Part shown: positions 1-11,237 of the stretch, one piece after another
Numbering within the stretch: the stretch's first letter is position 1
Layout of the letters: every line of letters begins with the position of its first letter
Source: Solicoccozyma terricola
Lineage: Eukaryota > Basidiomycota > Tremellomycetes > Filobasidiales > Piskurozymaceae
NCBI GenBank assembly: GCA_001600875.1
Contig: BCLD01000017.1
Span: forward strand, 90,625 to 154,624
Direction: 5' to 3'
Length of the DNA stretch: 64,000 nucleotides
Notes under the pieces: generated by a model
The model's input: the letters and a program-made list of their open reading frames with translations, nothing else
What the model was told of the DNA's origin: nothing
The model's database searches: none
Program-made: the position numbers and the translations under genes

Positions 1-1723
1 GGGGGGGAGGGGGGGGGGGGAACGAGGTTTTGTCAAATCAGCCCTGACGAGAGAGTTGCACCGAAGGGAAGCCTACTCCCGACTCACACACTCTGTAGAT
101 TCACGATATCTCCCGTGGTCCTACCTCCTCTCTCCCCATTACTCAACACCAAACTCTTTTTATATATCAACGTAACCAACGCGCCTTTGATCCTCATTGT
201 AGTTGCAAAGCACCTATCAAAGTATTGATGTAACAGCGCTGTTGCCACATTCGCCAAAAGGAACATCCCGATTGCAATAGCATAACCACGAATAGGTTCC
301 TGCGCACCAGGCGGGACATCTCCAACCAAAGATGACGGCGCATACGACTGAACAAATTTCAACAACAACCTCAACATTTGAGGTTGAGCGAAACTCAAAC
401 AGTCGTATATAGCTTTTAGAATACCAGCGACTAGGTATGGCCAACCGAACGCCTGAACGAGGGCGATCTTCATCGATGCACGTTTTTTTCGACCTGCGGC
501 GACAAGGTCGAGTTGTCGTTGCCATGCTGTTGTTACACGGGCGTTCAATGATTCAGCGGCGTCACTTGCTGGGAGCGGCCACATGTCATCTTCGGTGATG
601 TAACGTCTAGAACCGAGTTTCATCATTGCTGGGGGGGAGAGAGACGGAGAGGGGGGGACGGGAGGGGTTCAGACTTCAGAACACACATCGCCTCCACCTG
701 TTAATGCCCAAACTCACGAGTCAACCACGCAAACGTTAAAATCGAATATATATTCGCTCTCAACATCGGAGTTTCCTCTTCCAACTCGTCCTTCTCACCC
801 AACGACCTGATCGCATTTTGCTCAATCGGTGCCAAAACTCCATCATTTTCTTCTTCTTCATCCTCGTCGCGATCGGTCGAGATGGAAGGAACAGCTAAAC
901 GTTGATATCCATCTTTATCCTCTATCAATCTAATTGAACCAGATTCCGGACCAAAACATTCGATAATCCATGATATAGCACCGAAGCTAATCGAAGCTAT
1001 CCACATTCCGAAAGCGATTTTTACGAGTGTCGTTGGTTCTCCGTGATTCCGTGATAAGCCTCTTCCAATCGATACGTGTGTGCGTATCACGATAGCAGAG
1101 ATTATCAACCAGATAGGATAAGATATGAGAATGAGGGATGAAGATCGGATGGAATAGTAGTGTGTCGAATGAAGGAGGTGAGTTGTGATTAGTAATGTTA
1201 GGATTTGAAGTGAGAGTGGTAGGATGATTAGATGTGAAATCAGAGGTTTGGGTGATGAAAGGTGGGTGATGGTGAGGCCGAGGGTGACGATTGATAGAAT
1301 GGTTGCGAGGACAGAGAATGCCTGATATGGGTTGGACAACAAGTATTCCAAAAGTCCGTGCTTAGTTGCAGAAATTCGTCCATCGCATATCAATGTCAGG
1401 AAAGGAAAAAAAATCACACTCACAATCTTTCCTCTCAATTTCCACAAACTACCTCCCCATCTCGCTCTTTTTCCACCCCATTTCCCTCTTCTAATCTGCA
1501 CCAACTGTGCCACCGCAATGAGTCCGAACAGTACCATGGGCCCACTCAACAATACCCAATACTCGAAACATTGTGAAAAGTCAAAACTGCGAGCACGCGA
1601 AAACGGGTGTTTGAATGTCGATTTCAAGGAGCAGGTTGGAGGTGACGTGTGATGGGAAGAGGGAAAGAAGTAGGAGGGAGAAGGAGCGGACAGGAGGTTG
1701 TAGATGTCGAATACGGAAATCAT
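1..1723 (-). CDS. MRP/YCF1-type ABC transporter, 5' part (truncated by window edge)
   Basis: This is the N-terminal part of an ABC-C (multidrug-resistance-associated, YCF1/BPT1-like) exporter, a vacuolar or plasma-membrane pump for glutathione conjugates and similar anions. Exon 1 (718-1723) encodes the extra N-terminal membrane domain TMD0: a SFDFSQCFE segment, then several hydrophobic helices, an acidic linker and ANIYSILTFAWLT. Intron 629-717 (GTGAGT...CAG) joins it to exon 2 (88-628), giving the family junction FAWLTPMMKLGSRRYITEDD, followed by the first helices of TMD1 and TGDIVNLQSV. A further exon starts at position 43 (VADLTK) and runs into a G-rich tract at the edge. The nucleotide-binding domains lie outside the window. 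The start ATG at 1723 is the only suitable one, but an extra 5' exon cannot be excluded. Family assignment is firm; the substrate is not knowable from this part. Confidence 0.9.
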
Positions 1724-2285
1724 GGTGAATCTCGTGTTCTATATCCGTCGGTGGTGGTGAGCCGAGCGGACCACCTGTCGTCAAGATACTTGTGAAAGCC
1801 GTGGCTCAGGGAGGAGACTATTGCGGACTGCCAGCTGATGGATGCACGACCTGACCCACGCGGACGTACTACACTGTGCTGAGGATGTTGAGGAAGGCTA
1901 TACTGAGGGATGGGCTGATATATTTGATTATGCCGTCGTTCCCCCCTCCTGCTCCGGCTGTGTCACGTGATTTCTCCGAAACTGGCTCTGCAAGGTGGAG
2001 GTCAGACTGAATCGAGATTCGGAGATGGCCGGGCCGGGTCCAGCTGCCAGACCATATTGAATGGAGGGCCAGTGGGCATGACGGTATGCACAAAGTAGCA
2101 TCGACTGGTGGGAGTGGTAGAGGCATGTAAAGGCCATATGGGGACAGGACTGCTCAGTCCCTATCACATACACATATCTCTCTCCTCCATCTTCTGATCC
2201 TGCAACAAGCTCGCATCGCTTGCACACACGTGTCCCGTCGTGGCTGTCAAAAAACTGCCCCGGTCGTCCTCTTCCTCCCCCAACC
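1724..2285. promoter_or_regulatory. Divergent intergenic region, ABC transporter / cytochrome b561
   Basis: This 562-nt stretch lies between two divergently transcribed genes and must hold both promoters and 5' UTRs. No convincing ORF is present on either strand. No core promoter element was identified with confidence. Confidence 0.5.
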
Positions 2286-3459
2286 ATGTCATTCATCTCA
2301 CAAGAAACCAAACCGCTCATCGACAACCCCTCGAATACCACAGTCAACTCCCCTGTATCCACCCCGACTCCTCACTCTACGATCAGTAGAACACGCTCAG
2401 CGTCCCGTGATCCTGAACTCGCTCACCCAGATCCAAAGCAAGGGGAGGAGAAGGTCATATCAAAATCAAGAATGAGCGTGGATGTTATTGGATTCGGTTG
2501 CGTTGTTGTGAATATATCCCCTAAGCTCTGTTTTAATCTTCCCAGTTTGACGCGTTAGTCTGATCCTTCAATATACATTTCCCTTGGTGAAAACTTTCAG
2601 GCAGGTCTATCTCTCTTCCTTCCTATCACTCAATATCTTATTTTTTCAAATGGAGGAAGCAAACTCGGTTGGTTCGCGTTACATCCAACCATGCAGTCTC
2701 TAGGGATCACATTCGCCGTTCTATGTGCGTCTCTCCAGCTCCTGTCCTATCTCACCCACAAACTCACCCACAAACCACTAACCCCCCCCCCCCTTCTCTC
2801 CCTCCGACAGCAATACAATCCCTCCAATCAACTCCGTCTCCATCCACATCCCGCATTCGCGCATTCAAGGTCCATCAAATACTCCTCCTTGTACTTGCTC
2901 TCCCTCTCTTCGCGATCGGTTTTTCATCGATGTGGTATAATAAGAAAAGTCACGGTGCTGAACATTTCACGAGTTGGCATGGTTTATTGGGGTTGATCGC
3001 TGTAATTTGGATGGTCAGTCTTTCATTACTATCAGCGAGGAACAACCCCGGAATCTTATTTCTACCATACGACCCAACCCGCCAACTCAACCCCACTCCG
3101 CTCACAGATCAGTCAATCTCTAATCGGTGGAATAGCACACTCCCTCTCCATCTCAAATAGCAAATTCAAAGCGCTATACAAATACCATCGTCTAAGTGGA
3201 TATTTCCTCCTCCCTCTGATACTCATCATTGCACATCTGGGTGGAAGTTGGAGTGATTGGAGTGTTGGACATTCGTTAGTTCCCCTCTCGTTCAAACTCG
3301 TGTGGCGGGCTAAATTCTCAGGTATAGCTGACGACCCCTTATCTTGCACCGCATGTTGGCGTGATTCCGTGCCTCATCAGATCATTGGGATTGAGGATTG
3401 CTGCGTTCGATGTAGGGTTGGGACTGGTCGCTATGGGTGTTGTGATGCGTTTGAAGTGA
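2286..3459 (+). CDS. Cytochrome b561-family transmembrane protein
   Basis: The 264-residue protein is a di-haem b561 membrane protein of the CYB561D2-like group, which moves electrons across endomembranes, usually from ascorbate-type donors. Exons: 2286-2507, 2601-2724, 2811-3013, 3108-3274, 3381-3459. About 65 polar N-terminal residues are followed by hydrophobic helices. The conserved histidines expected to bind haem are present in order: HPTMQSLG, KVHQILL, EHFTSWHGLLG and YKYHRLSGYF. The N at IYxNK is also kept (MWYNKKSHGAEHF). The last exon encodes a final helix and stops at TGA 3457. A C12 tract lies in intron 2. The role in iron or ascorbate metabolism is inference from the family. Confidence 0.9.
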
Positions 3460-4233
3460 GTTTTCTCCATGGGTCATACTGGGGGATGGGGATATCTATT
3501 AATCGGATGTATTATTTGGGGAAAAGACCGAGTAAGATGAAAATCTTATGAGAGGGGAGAGATTTTTCGAGCGGCTCGGATGGGCGGAGGAATGTATCGG
3601 TCAATAGACGGAATAGTTAGGGCTGCTTTTACCGTTAATGCATCCTTCCAATAACGCTGTACCCAGACATGGCATGATAGATGAGGATTGACTACACCCA
3701 AGCGTTGAATCCTTGATAGGGGATTCGAGTCGTTGGCACAAGCTGAAGATCACGGTCACTTCACGAGAAGCAATGGAGATGGAAGTGGATGTCGTGCTCC
3801 GGATGGTTTGGCGAAGAAGGAAGTTGACAGTCAACAGCACCGAGAGTACCGGACTGGATAGCAAAAAGTGAGGGGAATGGAGCGAGGAGACGTTGGAAAG
3901 ACAGTCTTTGTGGCTCGACACGTCATCAGCATAGACGACCATCATACCTCCATCCTCCTCCAATTTCATCAAATCTGCCGTACATGGCTCCGGAGAGACC
4001 AACCTGCAGCCTGCAGGAACCCTGCCCACATCTCTTCCATGTACAACTCTTAAGTAATCCCAGAATGCGCAAAAAGAAAATAAAAACCACAGCACCTAGG
4101 ATTCCCGCGTGGTCCCCCACCGTGGTACTAACTAGGCGGCACTCTGGTTAACTGCGCAGATCGGACGGGATGCGGTGCTTTCAGAGTCCTATGGCCGTGG
4201 ATAACACTAACTCCAATACGGACATGATAAACC
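3460..4233. other. Intergenic spacer without recognisable gene
   Basis: Short open frames on both strands (for example 3601-4095 on the minus strand) have no domain, no plausible splice partners and no resemblance I can recognise. The stretch separates the b561 gene from the decayed oxidoreductase remnant. More eroded pieces of that pseudogene may lie here but could not be shown. Confidence 0.5.
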
Positions 4234-4810
4234 CTGGAAGGTTAACTATTTTACATTTAATATTTCACTGAATCTCAGTAAAGAATCAGACTCCAGGTGG
4301 GGAGCAGGGCATGATCCCCAAGTGGGAGATCAAGGGGATCAGAGATTGTCTAGCAAAACTTTATCCAGAGTTGGCAGAGAAAACATTCAGGTCCACCAAA
4401 TTGTGCTGGTATGCAGATACACCAAGTGGGGATTCGGTGATTGATTGTCATCCAAAGCCATCCAACGCTGAGAGGTCATATTGTTGCATCTGGAGTATAT
4501 CATGAGCACGAAAGAGGTCGCAGACCATCAAGCAGATCTCTCTGTTGTGCAACCCATAATATGATTCGGGGCATGCCTTCAAGTTCTTGCCTATCATTTG
4601 CCGTGCTATCCTTGAGCGCATTGAAGGCTGGCTTGATCCAATTTTGCAAGAGAAGTGGAAGTACGAGTCAGTTGGAGCCTCTGCGAATAACAAGGACAAG
4701 AACGGTGCAGATTATAGGTTGACAGGACCTGAGCACGTTGGTGGTGACAGATCTGGCGAAGCCCGAGGATTTGTGGGAGTCTGCTGAGATGGCAGCTGGT
4801 CGAAAGGACT
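4234..4810 (+). pseudogene. Decayed FAD-dependent amine/sarcosine oxidase-like gene, C-terminal part
   Basis: Conserved blocks of the sarcosine oxidase / fructosyl-amino-acid oxidase / pipecolate oxidase family appear in the right order but not in one readable frame. Frame 1 has MIPKWEIKGIRD (from 4311), YPELAEKTF and LCWYADTPSGD. The next block, GHIVASG (4474-4494), is shifted by one base. DSGHAFKFLP (4563-4592) is back in the first frame, directly behind an in-frame TAA (4557-4559) and without an AG that could serve as a splice acceptor. A C-terminal block, VTDLAKPEDLWES (from 4744), is shifted again. In functional relatives ATG-DSGHAFKFLP is continuous and forms part of the flavin-binding region. 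No N-terminal Rossmann fold (GxGxxG) was found upstream. I conclude it is a truncated, frameshifted relic; a badly sequenced gene is the alternative. Confidence 0.7.
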
Positions 4811-4932
4811 TTATTATTCAATGGGCATGTGTAGAAAAAAAATGGTCCAAGCCCCTAATGGCTGGATCGACAGAAAGAAAAGAAATAGCGGTAATAAAGG
4901 AAAGAAAGAAAGGGTATTGGGGCCACAGCCAT

Positions 4933-6098
4933 TTAGACCGCTCGCCATTTGAGATGGGATTCGTAGAAGTGTAACATCTGATGATTTAGTTACTAGTCAG
5001 CGATCGAGATTCAGAGATTTCTTTAATAGGCGAACAAACCTTCATGGGACACCTTTTGTAGACCGTCTCGGTATCCTGTGCCGTTTTCTCTCCACCGACC
5101 CTGCAACTCCAAAAGCCAATGAGCAATCGTACGCCAGCCAATCCACCTCCCCGCGATTGCAACTCACATCACCATGTACACCACCAAGTTATTATTGGCT
5201 CCCCTTTCAATCGTCTCAATACTAGCCACTTTATCCTCCCAGTCCGCCAGATCCTTATAAGCATCCATCGGATCCACGTGCGACAATTGGAACGTCTCGT
5301 CGTCGCCGTTGTCCTTGGTCGATTCATCTGCAGAAGCATTAGCTCCGCGTTGTCTTTTGGAAGGCGTGGGTTTGTCTACATCGATGGAGTTATCGTCCTG
5401 GGACACTCCTCGGCGTTTTCGAGAGGATGTGGATGCAGTTGGTTGCACAGCGGCGGACTTGGCTTGTCGACCGCGATTGCTGGTTTTCACCGGCTTGCCG
5501 CCCTGTGCCTTCCAGTATTCATCGATGAGTTCATGGGAGCCGCTGCGCAGGAGCGAGGATCACAAAGGCGTTGGGGTAAAGTAAAGTTTTGGGTGGATGA
5601 AGGGTACGGTCAGTCGCTGTGTCAGTTCCCCAATATGACCCTTGTCAAACTTACAAATCGGTCTCAGCCACCCATGAGTTATGCTCTGGTCCATAACCAA
5701 CCCAAGATACAAGATCTGCAAGGAGGACGTCTATATCAGTTATTGTGAACGTCTTCATAGGTACTAAGAGGAGGACTCACACTCCCATCCGCGCTGTTGG
5801 ATCCGTGAACAACAACCGGGACACGCGTCAGTATCCTGTTCTCAACAGCCCTTCGGACCTTCGACAAGTGCTCTCATCCACGCTCTGGTAGGATGGGTAG
5901 GATTTTCCAATCCTACCTCTGCACATGACACATGACCCCCTCCCCATCTCCGTCATCAGCACTCACCTTGGCCTTGCTGGCCTGGTGACCCAAGATGGCT
6001 TCAATCTCATACTCTTCCTCAGACTGACTCTCTTCTTCATCCGAGCCATCAACGACTGGAATCTTTTCCTTGTCCTTGACGTCAGAGCTTGCGGCCAT
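4933..6098 (-). CDS. HP1-like chromodomain and chromoshadow-domain protein
   Basis: A 228-residue heterochromatin-protein-1 type factor, expected to bind methylated histone H3 through its chromodomain and to dimerise through its chromoshadow domain. Exons (minus): 5967-6098, 5781-5793, 5655-5715, 5168-5542, 5040-5100, 4933-4977. An acidic N-terminus (SEEEYEIEAILGHQ) leads into the chromodomain: RGWEYLVSWVGYG, PEHNSWVAETDF, ELIDEYWKAQGG. The W/Y cage residues are visible. A basic, disordered hinge follows, then the chromoshadow part: WEDKVASIETIE, LVVYMVMVGGE, KRCPMKMLHFYESHLKW. The second exon is only 13 nt and supplies RGWE plus one base of the chromodomain beta-strand. Its flanks are perfect (AG before, GTGAGT after). 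The gene is convergent with the oxidoreductase relic and sits 210 bp from the next gene. Confidence 0.93.
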
Positions 6099-6308
6099 TT
6101 GTAGTCAAGCGGCGAGAGGTGCAACAGATGGAAAGGGAGCAGGATGGGTTAGTGGTGATGGTTTGGAGGGAGTTGCTGGCCCCGTTATCGACGACACGAG
6201 GTCGGGCACGCGAACTTGTAGATAGATAGCCACGTCACTTTCGGTAAAAACAGCGGGGGGATCACTTTTATATTATGGCACAGCTACAAACTACCCAACG
6301 TGGCTGCA

Positions 6309-9300
6309 TCACCGCTCCCATCGATCCCATCGTTGGCCCTGTCCATGAGGAGGATACCTGTTATCGTGTCCCTGCTGCCCATGCCCGCGTTCCTGTCCTT
6401 GCGGCACAGCAGGACCGCTTATCAACCTCATCCGACTTGGATGGACAGGTGGAGATGCGCTCGCGACCGGCGTCAGCCCATGTGGTGTAGACGTCGACAT
6501 GTGGTTTCCATCAGCTGACGGGTTGAAAGGCGGTGGCATTCCATGTCCGGGGCCGTAGGATTGGGAGTGAGTTGGTGGCATAGAAGGTGGGAAAGGTGGC
6601 ATAGAAGGATGTTGGGGGTTCGATGCAGCCAACATCGATTGGATAGCTTCGGGTTTCAGAGACGCCAAGAGTGATGATAGGTCGGTTCCGCCAATCCCGG
6701 GGATCGCATTGGGCGTTGAAACCACCGCAGGCGGTAGCGCTGAACTAGCCGTAGGCGGCATCGTCACCTCTTCCCTACTCTTCGGAATGATGAACACTCC
6801 CAACAACACATCCATCGTCCGCTCCTCGGGGAGAAGATACCGATCCATGAGATCCAAAAACTCGTAGTTGTCACCTGGAGAAAGGGGTACTATGTAGACT
6901 TCTTTGGGTGCGCCAGGAGGTGGGTGAGAATAAGGCGTTGAAACACCATGACGTCTTTTGTATGGCAATGAGGGAGGATCAACGTCGAGCCATTTCAACG
7001 GCAGGAGCAGTGAACCGAACTCACCCTCGAGACTTGTGAAACCCATTCAAAGCATTAAACCTCGCTCTCTCCTCTTCATTCTTCGGCGTAAACGCCACGA
7101 TGACCAACTCCTTGGTCGGACTAAGTCTGCAATTAAGCAGATACTTGGCCGAATCTTTCGTTGGTACTCGTCCTACCAGGTGGATTGGATCGTGGGGGAT
7201 CAGCATTGGCCACATTTGCGGGAGGAACGATAGGTCTCGACCACCAATTTGACGACCTTCAACGAGAGGTGGAGAGTTGTCAGGGTCGGCCGGGTTCAGA
7301 ATCTGGGAGGTCGGGACAGGGGGTTAGTGCCATCGGGGATAGATTCTGTAGATTCTGTCAAATGCAAATGGCACTCACATGCCCCGTCCACACAACTGGG
7401 AGTTGTCTGAATTCGTCATCAGCGGTAACGACCTCAGCAGGTGTTTCCTCGTGATCTTCCAGGATAGCCTTGTCATTGCCATCATCTGATGCCAGATAGA
7501 ATGTATCGTCTGCGCCACCGGAAGGCGCATCGGCAAAACCGAAGCCAGGTAGGACGTCGTCTTCTTCCTCGACCGATTCGTCGCCGTAGTCCATTGTTGA
7601 AGCAGCGCCAGTTCCAAGGACAGCACTGAGAGAAAACGACGATTGTCGGATTGGTCGAGACGGACCAGCGTCAAGTGTGACGGTCGCGGGAGTGCGTGTA
7701 GGTGACTTGAGAGCGGCCGACGGTGTTTCACGGCTCGGTGTGGATGGTTCTCCAGCCTGTGAGGTGACAGAAGGTCGACGTTCGCTCGACAATTCCTCGG
7801 TACCGCCACGCTCGCTTTCTGCCTTTGATGTCTCTGGATCGTGGTCCATTTTCCTACTGATATTGTTCTGAATTCTCTGCAAAGTCTCCGAGTCCTCCAA
7901 TCCCTTCTTGGTGTACTTGATCTGCGAGTACGCGTCATCTGAGCGGACGAGCGATTTCATTGATTCTGCTTCGAGTCGGCGACGTTCCTTGAGTTGGTCT
8001 TCCGTTGCGAGATCGTTGGAGTCCATGATAGCAAGACGGGAGGGTAAGATGGTGGAGGTGGCGATACCGCGACGAAGGTCTGGCCGTAGGTTTTTATCGA
8101 GGGAAGAGTGAACGAGGGAGAATTGAGCCTTGTATCGCGCTCCGGGGACCATCATTTTTTTGTCGATCGAGTACTCCTTGTAATGGTTGAATAGAGCCAA
8201 CTCGACTTCCTCTGCGTACTCGTAACATGCCTTCTTGACTTCGGCTTCGGAGAGTAACTTTGCTGGTGCTTCGTCTGCTGGTGCAAGAACAGCATCTCCA
8301 TCGACGTCCATCTTTCCGTCATCCTGCTCCTGAGGCCGTGACGCAGCTTCCGTCGCTTCCTTGTAATACTGCAGGAAGATTCCTTCGAGCACTGGGATCA
8401 GCTTATTCACGCAATACTTTCGCATCGGGAAGTCCTTCCCCGCTTCAATTCCACTCTTCGGTTCAGGGGCGGCGGCGACAACACTCGATCGTCGGCGTTT
8501 CGCAGATTGCGTGGCTGCTCCGGAAGACTTTCGTTTCGCGGACTGCGCTCCACGTTTAACGCTGTGATCGACGGAATAAGAGCGCGATCGAGTGGATGAA
8601 CCGTCAAGAGGAGTTTCCGCTACGCCATCTGAATCTGTCTCCGAGTTCTGAAAGGAGGGGGGGGTTTTTTTTTGAATCAATAAAAAGCTGATCGATGTCA
8701 AGGGACATGACTGTTCTTGCCCTGCCACCCACGTACCTCATCATCAGTTCCAGCCGCCTTCCCTCGCTTCGTTCGATATCCCTTCCCATCCTTTTTCGAT
8801 TTTTTCTTCGTCACCCAAGCTTCATCCCCGCTACCCGCCGAGTCACCAGATGAGTTATCATCAGATGATGAACTAGACGAAGTCGATTCGTCGTTCTCGC
8901 TTGCAGCATCCTCCGCCTTTATATCCGATACGACTCCATTATCTGCGTTTTTCCGTTTGCCCTTGGCAGAGCGAGCTGCAGTTGCCGTGGTCTTTCCACG
9001 CTTCGTTTTTGACTGGGAATCCCGTGGAGATTTCGAACCGGGAGGAGACTGGAGGAGGGAGATGTCGGATGTTCCTGTAGGATACGAGAGGAAAGGTGGT
9101 TATTTTATTAGGCGTCTGCCACCCACCCTACCACCAACCCGCGAATTACTCACGAATCGACTTCAACACCCCGCCACTCTCCTCATTACATGTTGGACAA
9201 ATGTACGAATCTAGTAATCGCCAATTCCGCCGCGCAGTTTGTCAAGTGAAGGGGTCGGATCGGATATAAGAGGGGGAGGAGTTGGTCGTAAATGGGTAAG

Positions 9301-10165
9301 AAGTCGCGGACGGTAGGGGAAGTCATCGACGAGCGGAGGAGGGAGGAGGAATTCGAAATGTCGGGGAGGTTGATTCGATGAGTTCGTGGGTGTGATGCAA
9401 GGTTTGACGAGGAGATCCAGAACAAAAGATGATGATGATGATGATGGTTCCAACGGGTTGTAGTAGGTAGGAAAGATGGGTTAAAAAAAAAAAAAAAAAA
9501 AAAAAAAACAATGCAAGAGATCAGTAAACTTTTTCATCACTACGCATACGAAGACGAACTGCATCCACCCCCCACTTCCACCCCGAGCTATTCCATCGCC
9601 TCATATTTCCGAGTCCCCACATGAAGGAACTCTCTGATACGTAGCGAAGCCACTATCCTTCATCCGGACCAGGTATCCCATTCCACTCACGTATTTGAGA
9701 AGCTTGAGATTGTGTCAATTTGACGCATTTGAAATGAAACCTGCCCAACCAACCAACAAACAACACACGATCAGTCGAACCGAACCCCCCAAGACATAGA
9801 TAAACGAAAGGGGCGACGGGGGGAAACCACCCCCCCCCCCCCCCCCCGCCCTCCTCTCCCCAAGCTCACCAATCGTGACAATGATTACATTGAATCATCT
9901 TAACACCCGCCTTGTATTTTTCCTTACAAACGCAATACAACCTATCCGGATCTTCATCCTCTTCCAACTCTTCCACTTGTTCCGTATCTACCTTGTTTAC
10001 CTTTCCATTCGTCTTCTTTCCTGTAGTCTTTGTTGTTGTATCGACTTTCCGACGTTTGGAGACGTGTATGCTGGACGTCTCGGAAGGGGTGGGGTCCGGT
10101 GGGGCATTGGCTTCGATTAGTTTGGTAGATGGGTTGCGGACTCGGGAGGAGGTTCGGAGAGACAT
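6309..10165 (-). CDS. BYE1: BYE1-like transcription regulator (PHD, TFIIS central domain, SPOC)
   Basis: The 977-residue protein matches the fungal Bye1/PHF3-DIDO family, which binds RNA polymerase II and histone H3K4me3 and acts in elongation. Exons (minus): 9870-10165, 9691-9740, 9154-9210, 8737-9074, 7379-8647, 7025-7302, 6309-6954. Order of domains: PHD finger (LYCVCKEKYKAG, CNHCHDWFHFKCV, YICPTCNEE), a basic/acidic linker, a TFIIS central domain (DFPMRKYCVNKLIPVLE, LFNHYKEYSIDKKM, YKAQFSLVHSSLDKN, LRRGI), a long Ser/Asp-rich linker, a SPOC domain (LPVVWTGHILNPADP, WPMLIPHDPIHLVGRV, YLLNCRLSPTKELVIVAFTP) and a Pro/His-rich tail. The PHD finger is split over three exons. Intron 2 (9211-9690, 480 nt) is far longer than the usual 60-100 nt and holds a run of 26 A on the plus strand. 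The symbol rests on domain order only. Confidence 0.92.
9483..9508. repeat. A26/T26 homopolymer inside BYE1-like intron 2
   Basis: A pure run of 26 A on the plus strand, so a T-run in the transcript. It lies in the unusually long intron that separates two PHD exons. It could be slippage-prone or a sequencing artefact. Confidence 0.95.
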
Positions 10166-11237
10166 GATATGTGGGTGGGAGGTTTTTTTTGTGGTTCTGT
10201 TGAGAGTGGGTTGGAGGTGTGCTAGGTGTAGCGTTGGGGGGAGGACGTCGAATGAAAGCGGAGTGTTGGGTGGGTAGCCGATGATAGGGAGAATATTTGA
10301 ATTACTTGTAGTGATCGGAAACCAAGATCAAGAGATGGGATTCATCGTATGTGACGGACGACGTTTTATGCTAGAGTTTTGGTGTCGAGTTTGGTCCAAC
10401 GACGGGTGGGATGACCCGGGGTGAAGGGGACTGGATATGATACGAGCACGAGGTATGACTTTGCAGGGAGTGTTGGCGGTGAGTGTGAGGCTGACGAGTG
10501 GTGGTGGTGTGTGTTGCTGGTGGTCGTTGTGGATGGTGCCCTCTGCCCTCTGCTCATACGGTCGATGGTGACCCTGGCGAGAGAGTGGCCTGACGTGTAA
10601 CCGATCCATCCATCCCATCCATCCCATCCATCCCGTCCATCCCTCACAGCATCCATCCCGTCCATCCCGCACAGCTACCACCACTCCCACCACCCCGTCG
10701 TCCACTACTCCTTCTGGTCTCGCTTCTCATCCCGCACACCGTTTCCTTCCCCGTCCCGGCTTCCTCGACCTGGCCAGCGAGGAATCGCGTTCCAACGACC
10801 TTGACGTCGTCTGTGGACTGCGACTGCGGTCGAGGCTGAGGCTTCCCCGATCGACAGAGCTCCCTCGGAGGGGGTGGTATACATCCCTCAACAACGTTAG
10901 CGGTTTTTCCCTAGATACGACTACATAGAGGACGGGATTGTATCGCCCACGCACGAGGTGCAGTTGGATCTCCGACACTTTGCTATGACAGTCACACGAT
11001 TCAATAGGGACATTGTAACATGAATACGACTTGACCGACGAGCTAGACTTGCTATAGACATTTTTCGTGAGTCTCCATAGCCTCTGACTTGCATATATCG
11101 TTGACGGAGAACGGGCACATTCCGAGACATTGAAAACGTCAACGTACTGATCATTCCCCCGTTTACACAGCTTACCCACCTCCCCTCTACTTCTTCTTCT
11201 TCTTCAACACGACCTTTCACTAGATCGATCTTCAACA
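10166..11237. promoter_or_regulatory. Divergent promoter region with CATCC-type tandem repeats
   Basis: A 1.07-kb gap between the minus-strand BYE1-like gene and the plus-strand disordered-protein gene. Imperfect tandem copies of a CCATCCCAT/CCGTCCATC unit occupy about 10603-10668. A CT-rich stretch (CTTCTTCTTCTTCTTC) ends about 30 nt before the downstream ATG and is probably 5' UTR or core promoter. No gene was recognised. Confidence 0.5.

Noticed and set aside
3601..4095. 164-codon open frame on the minus strand
   Set aside because: No domain, no family resemblance, low-complexity hydrophobic start and no splice partners; taken as chance.
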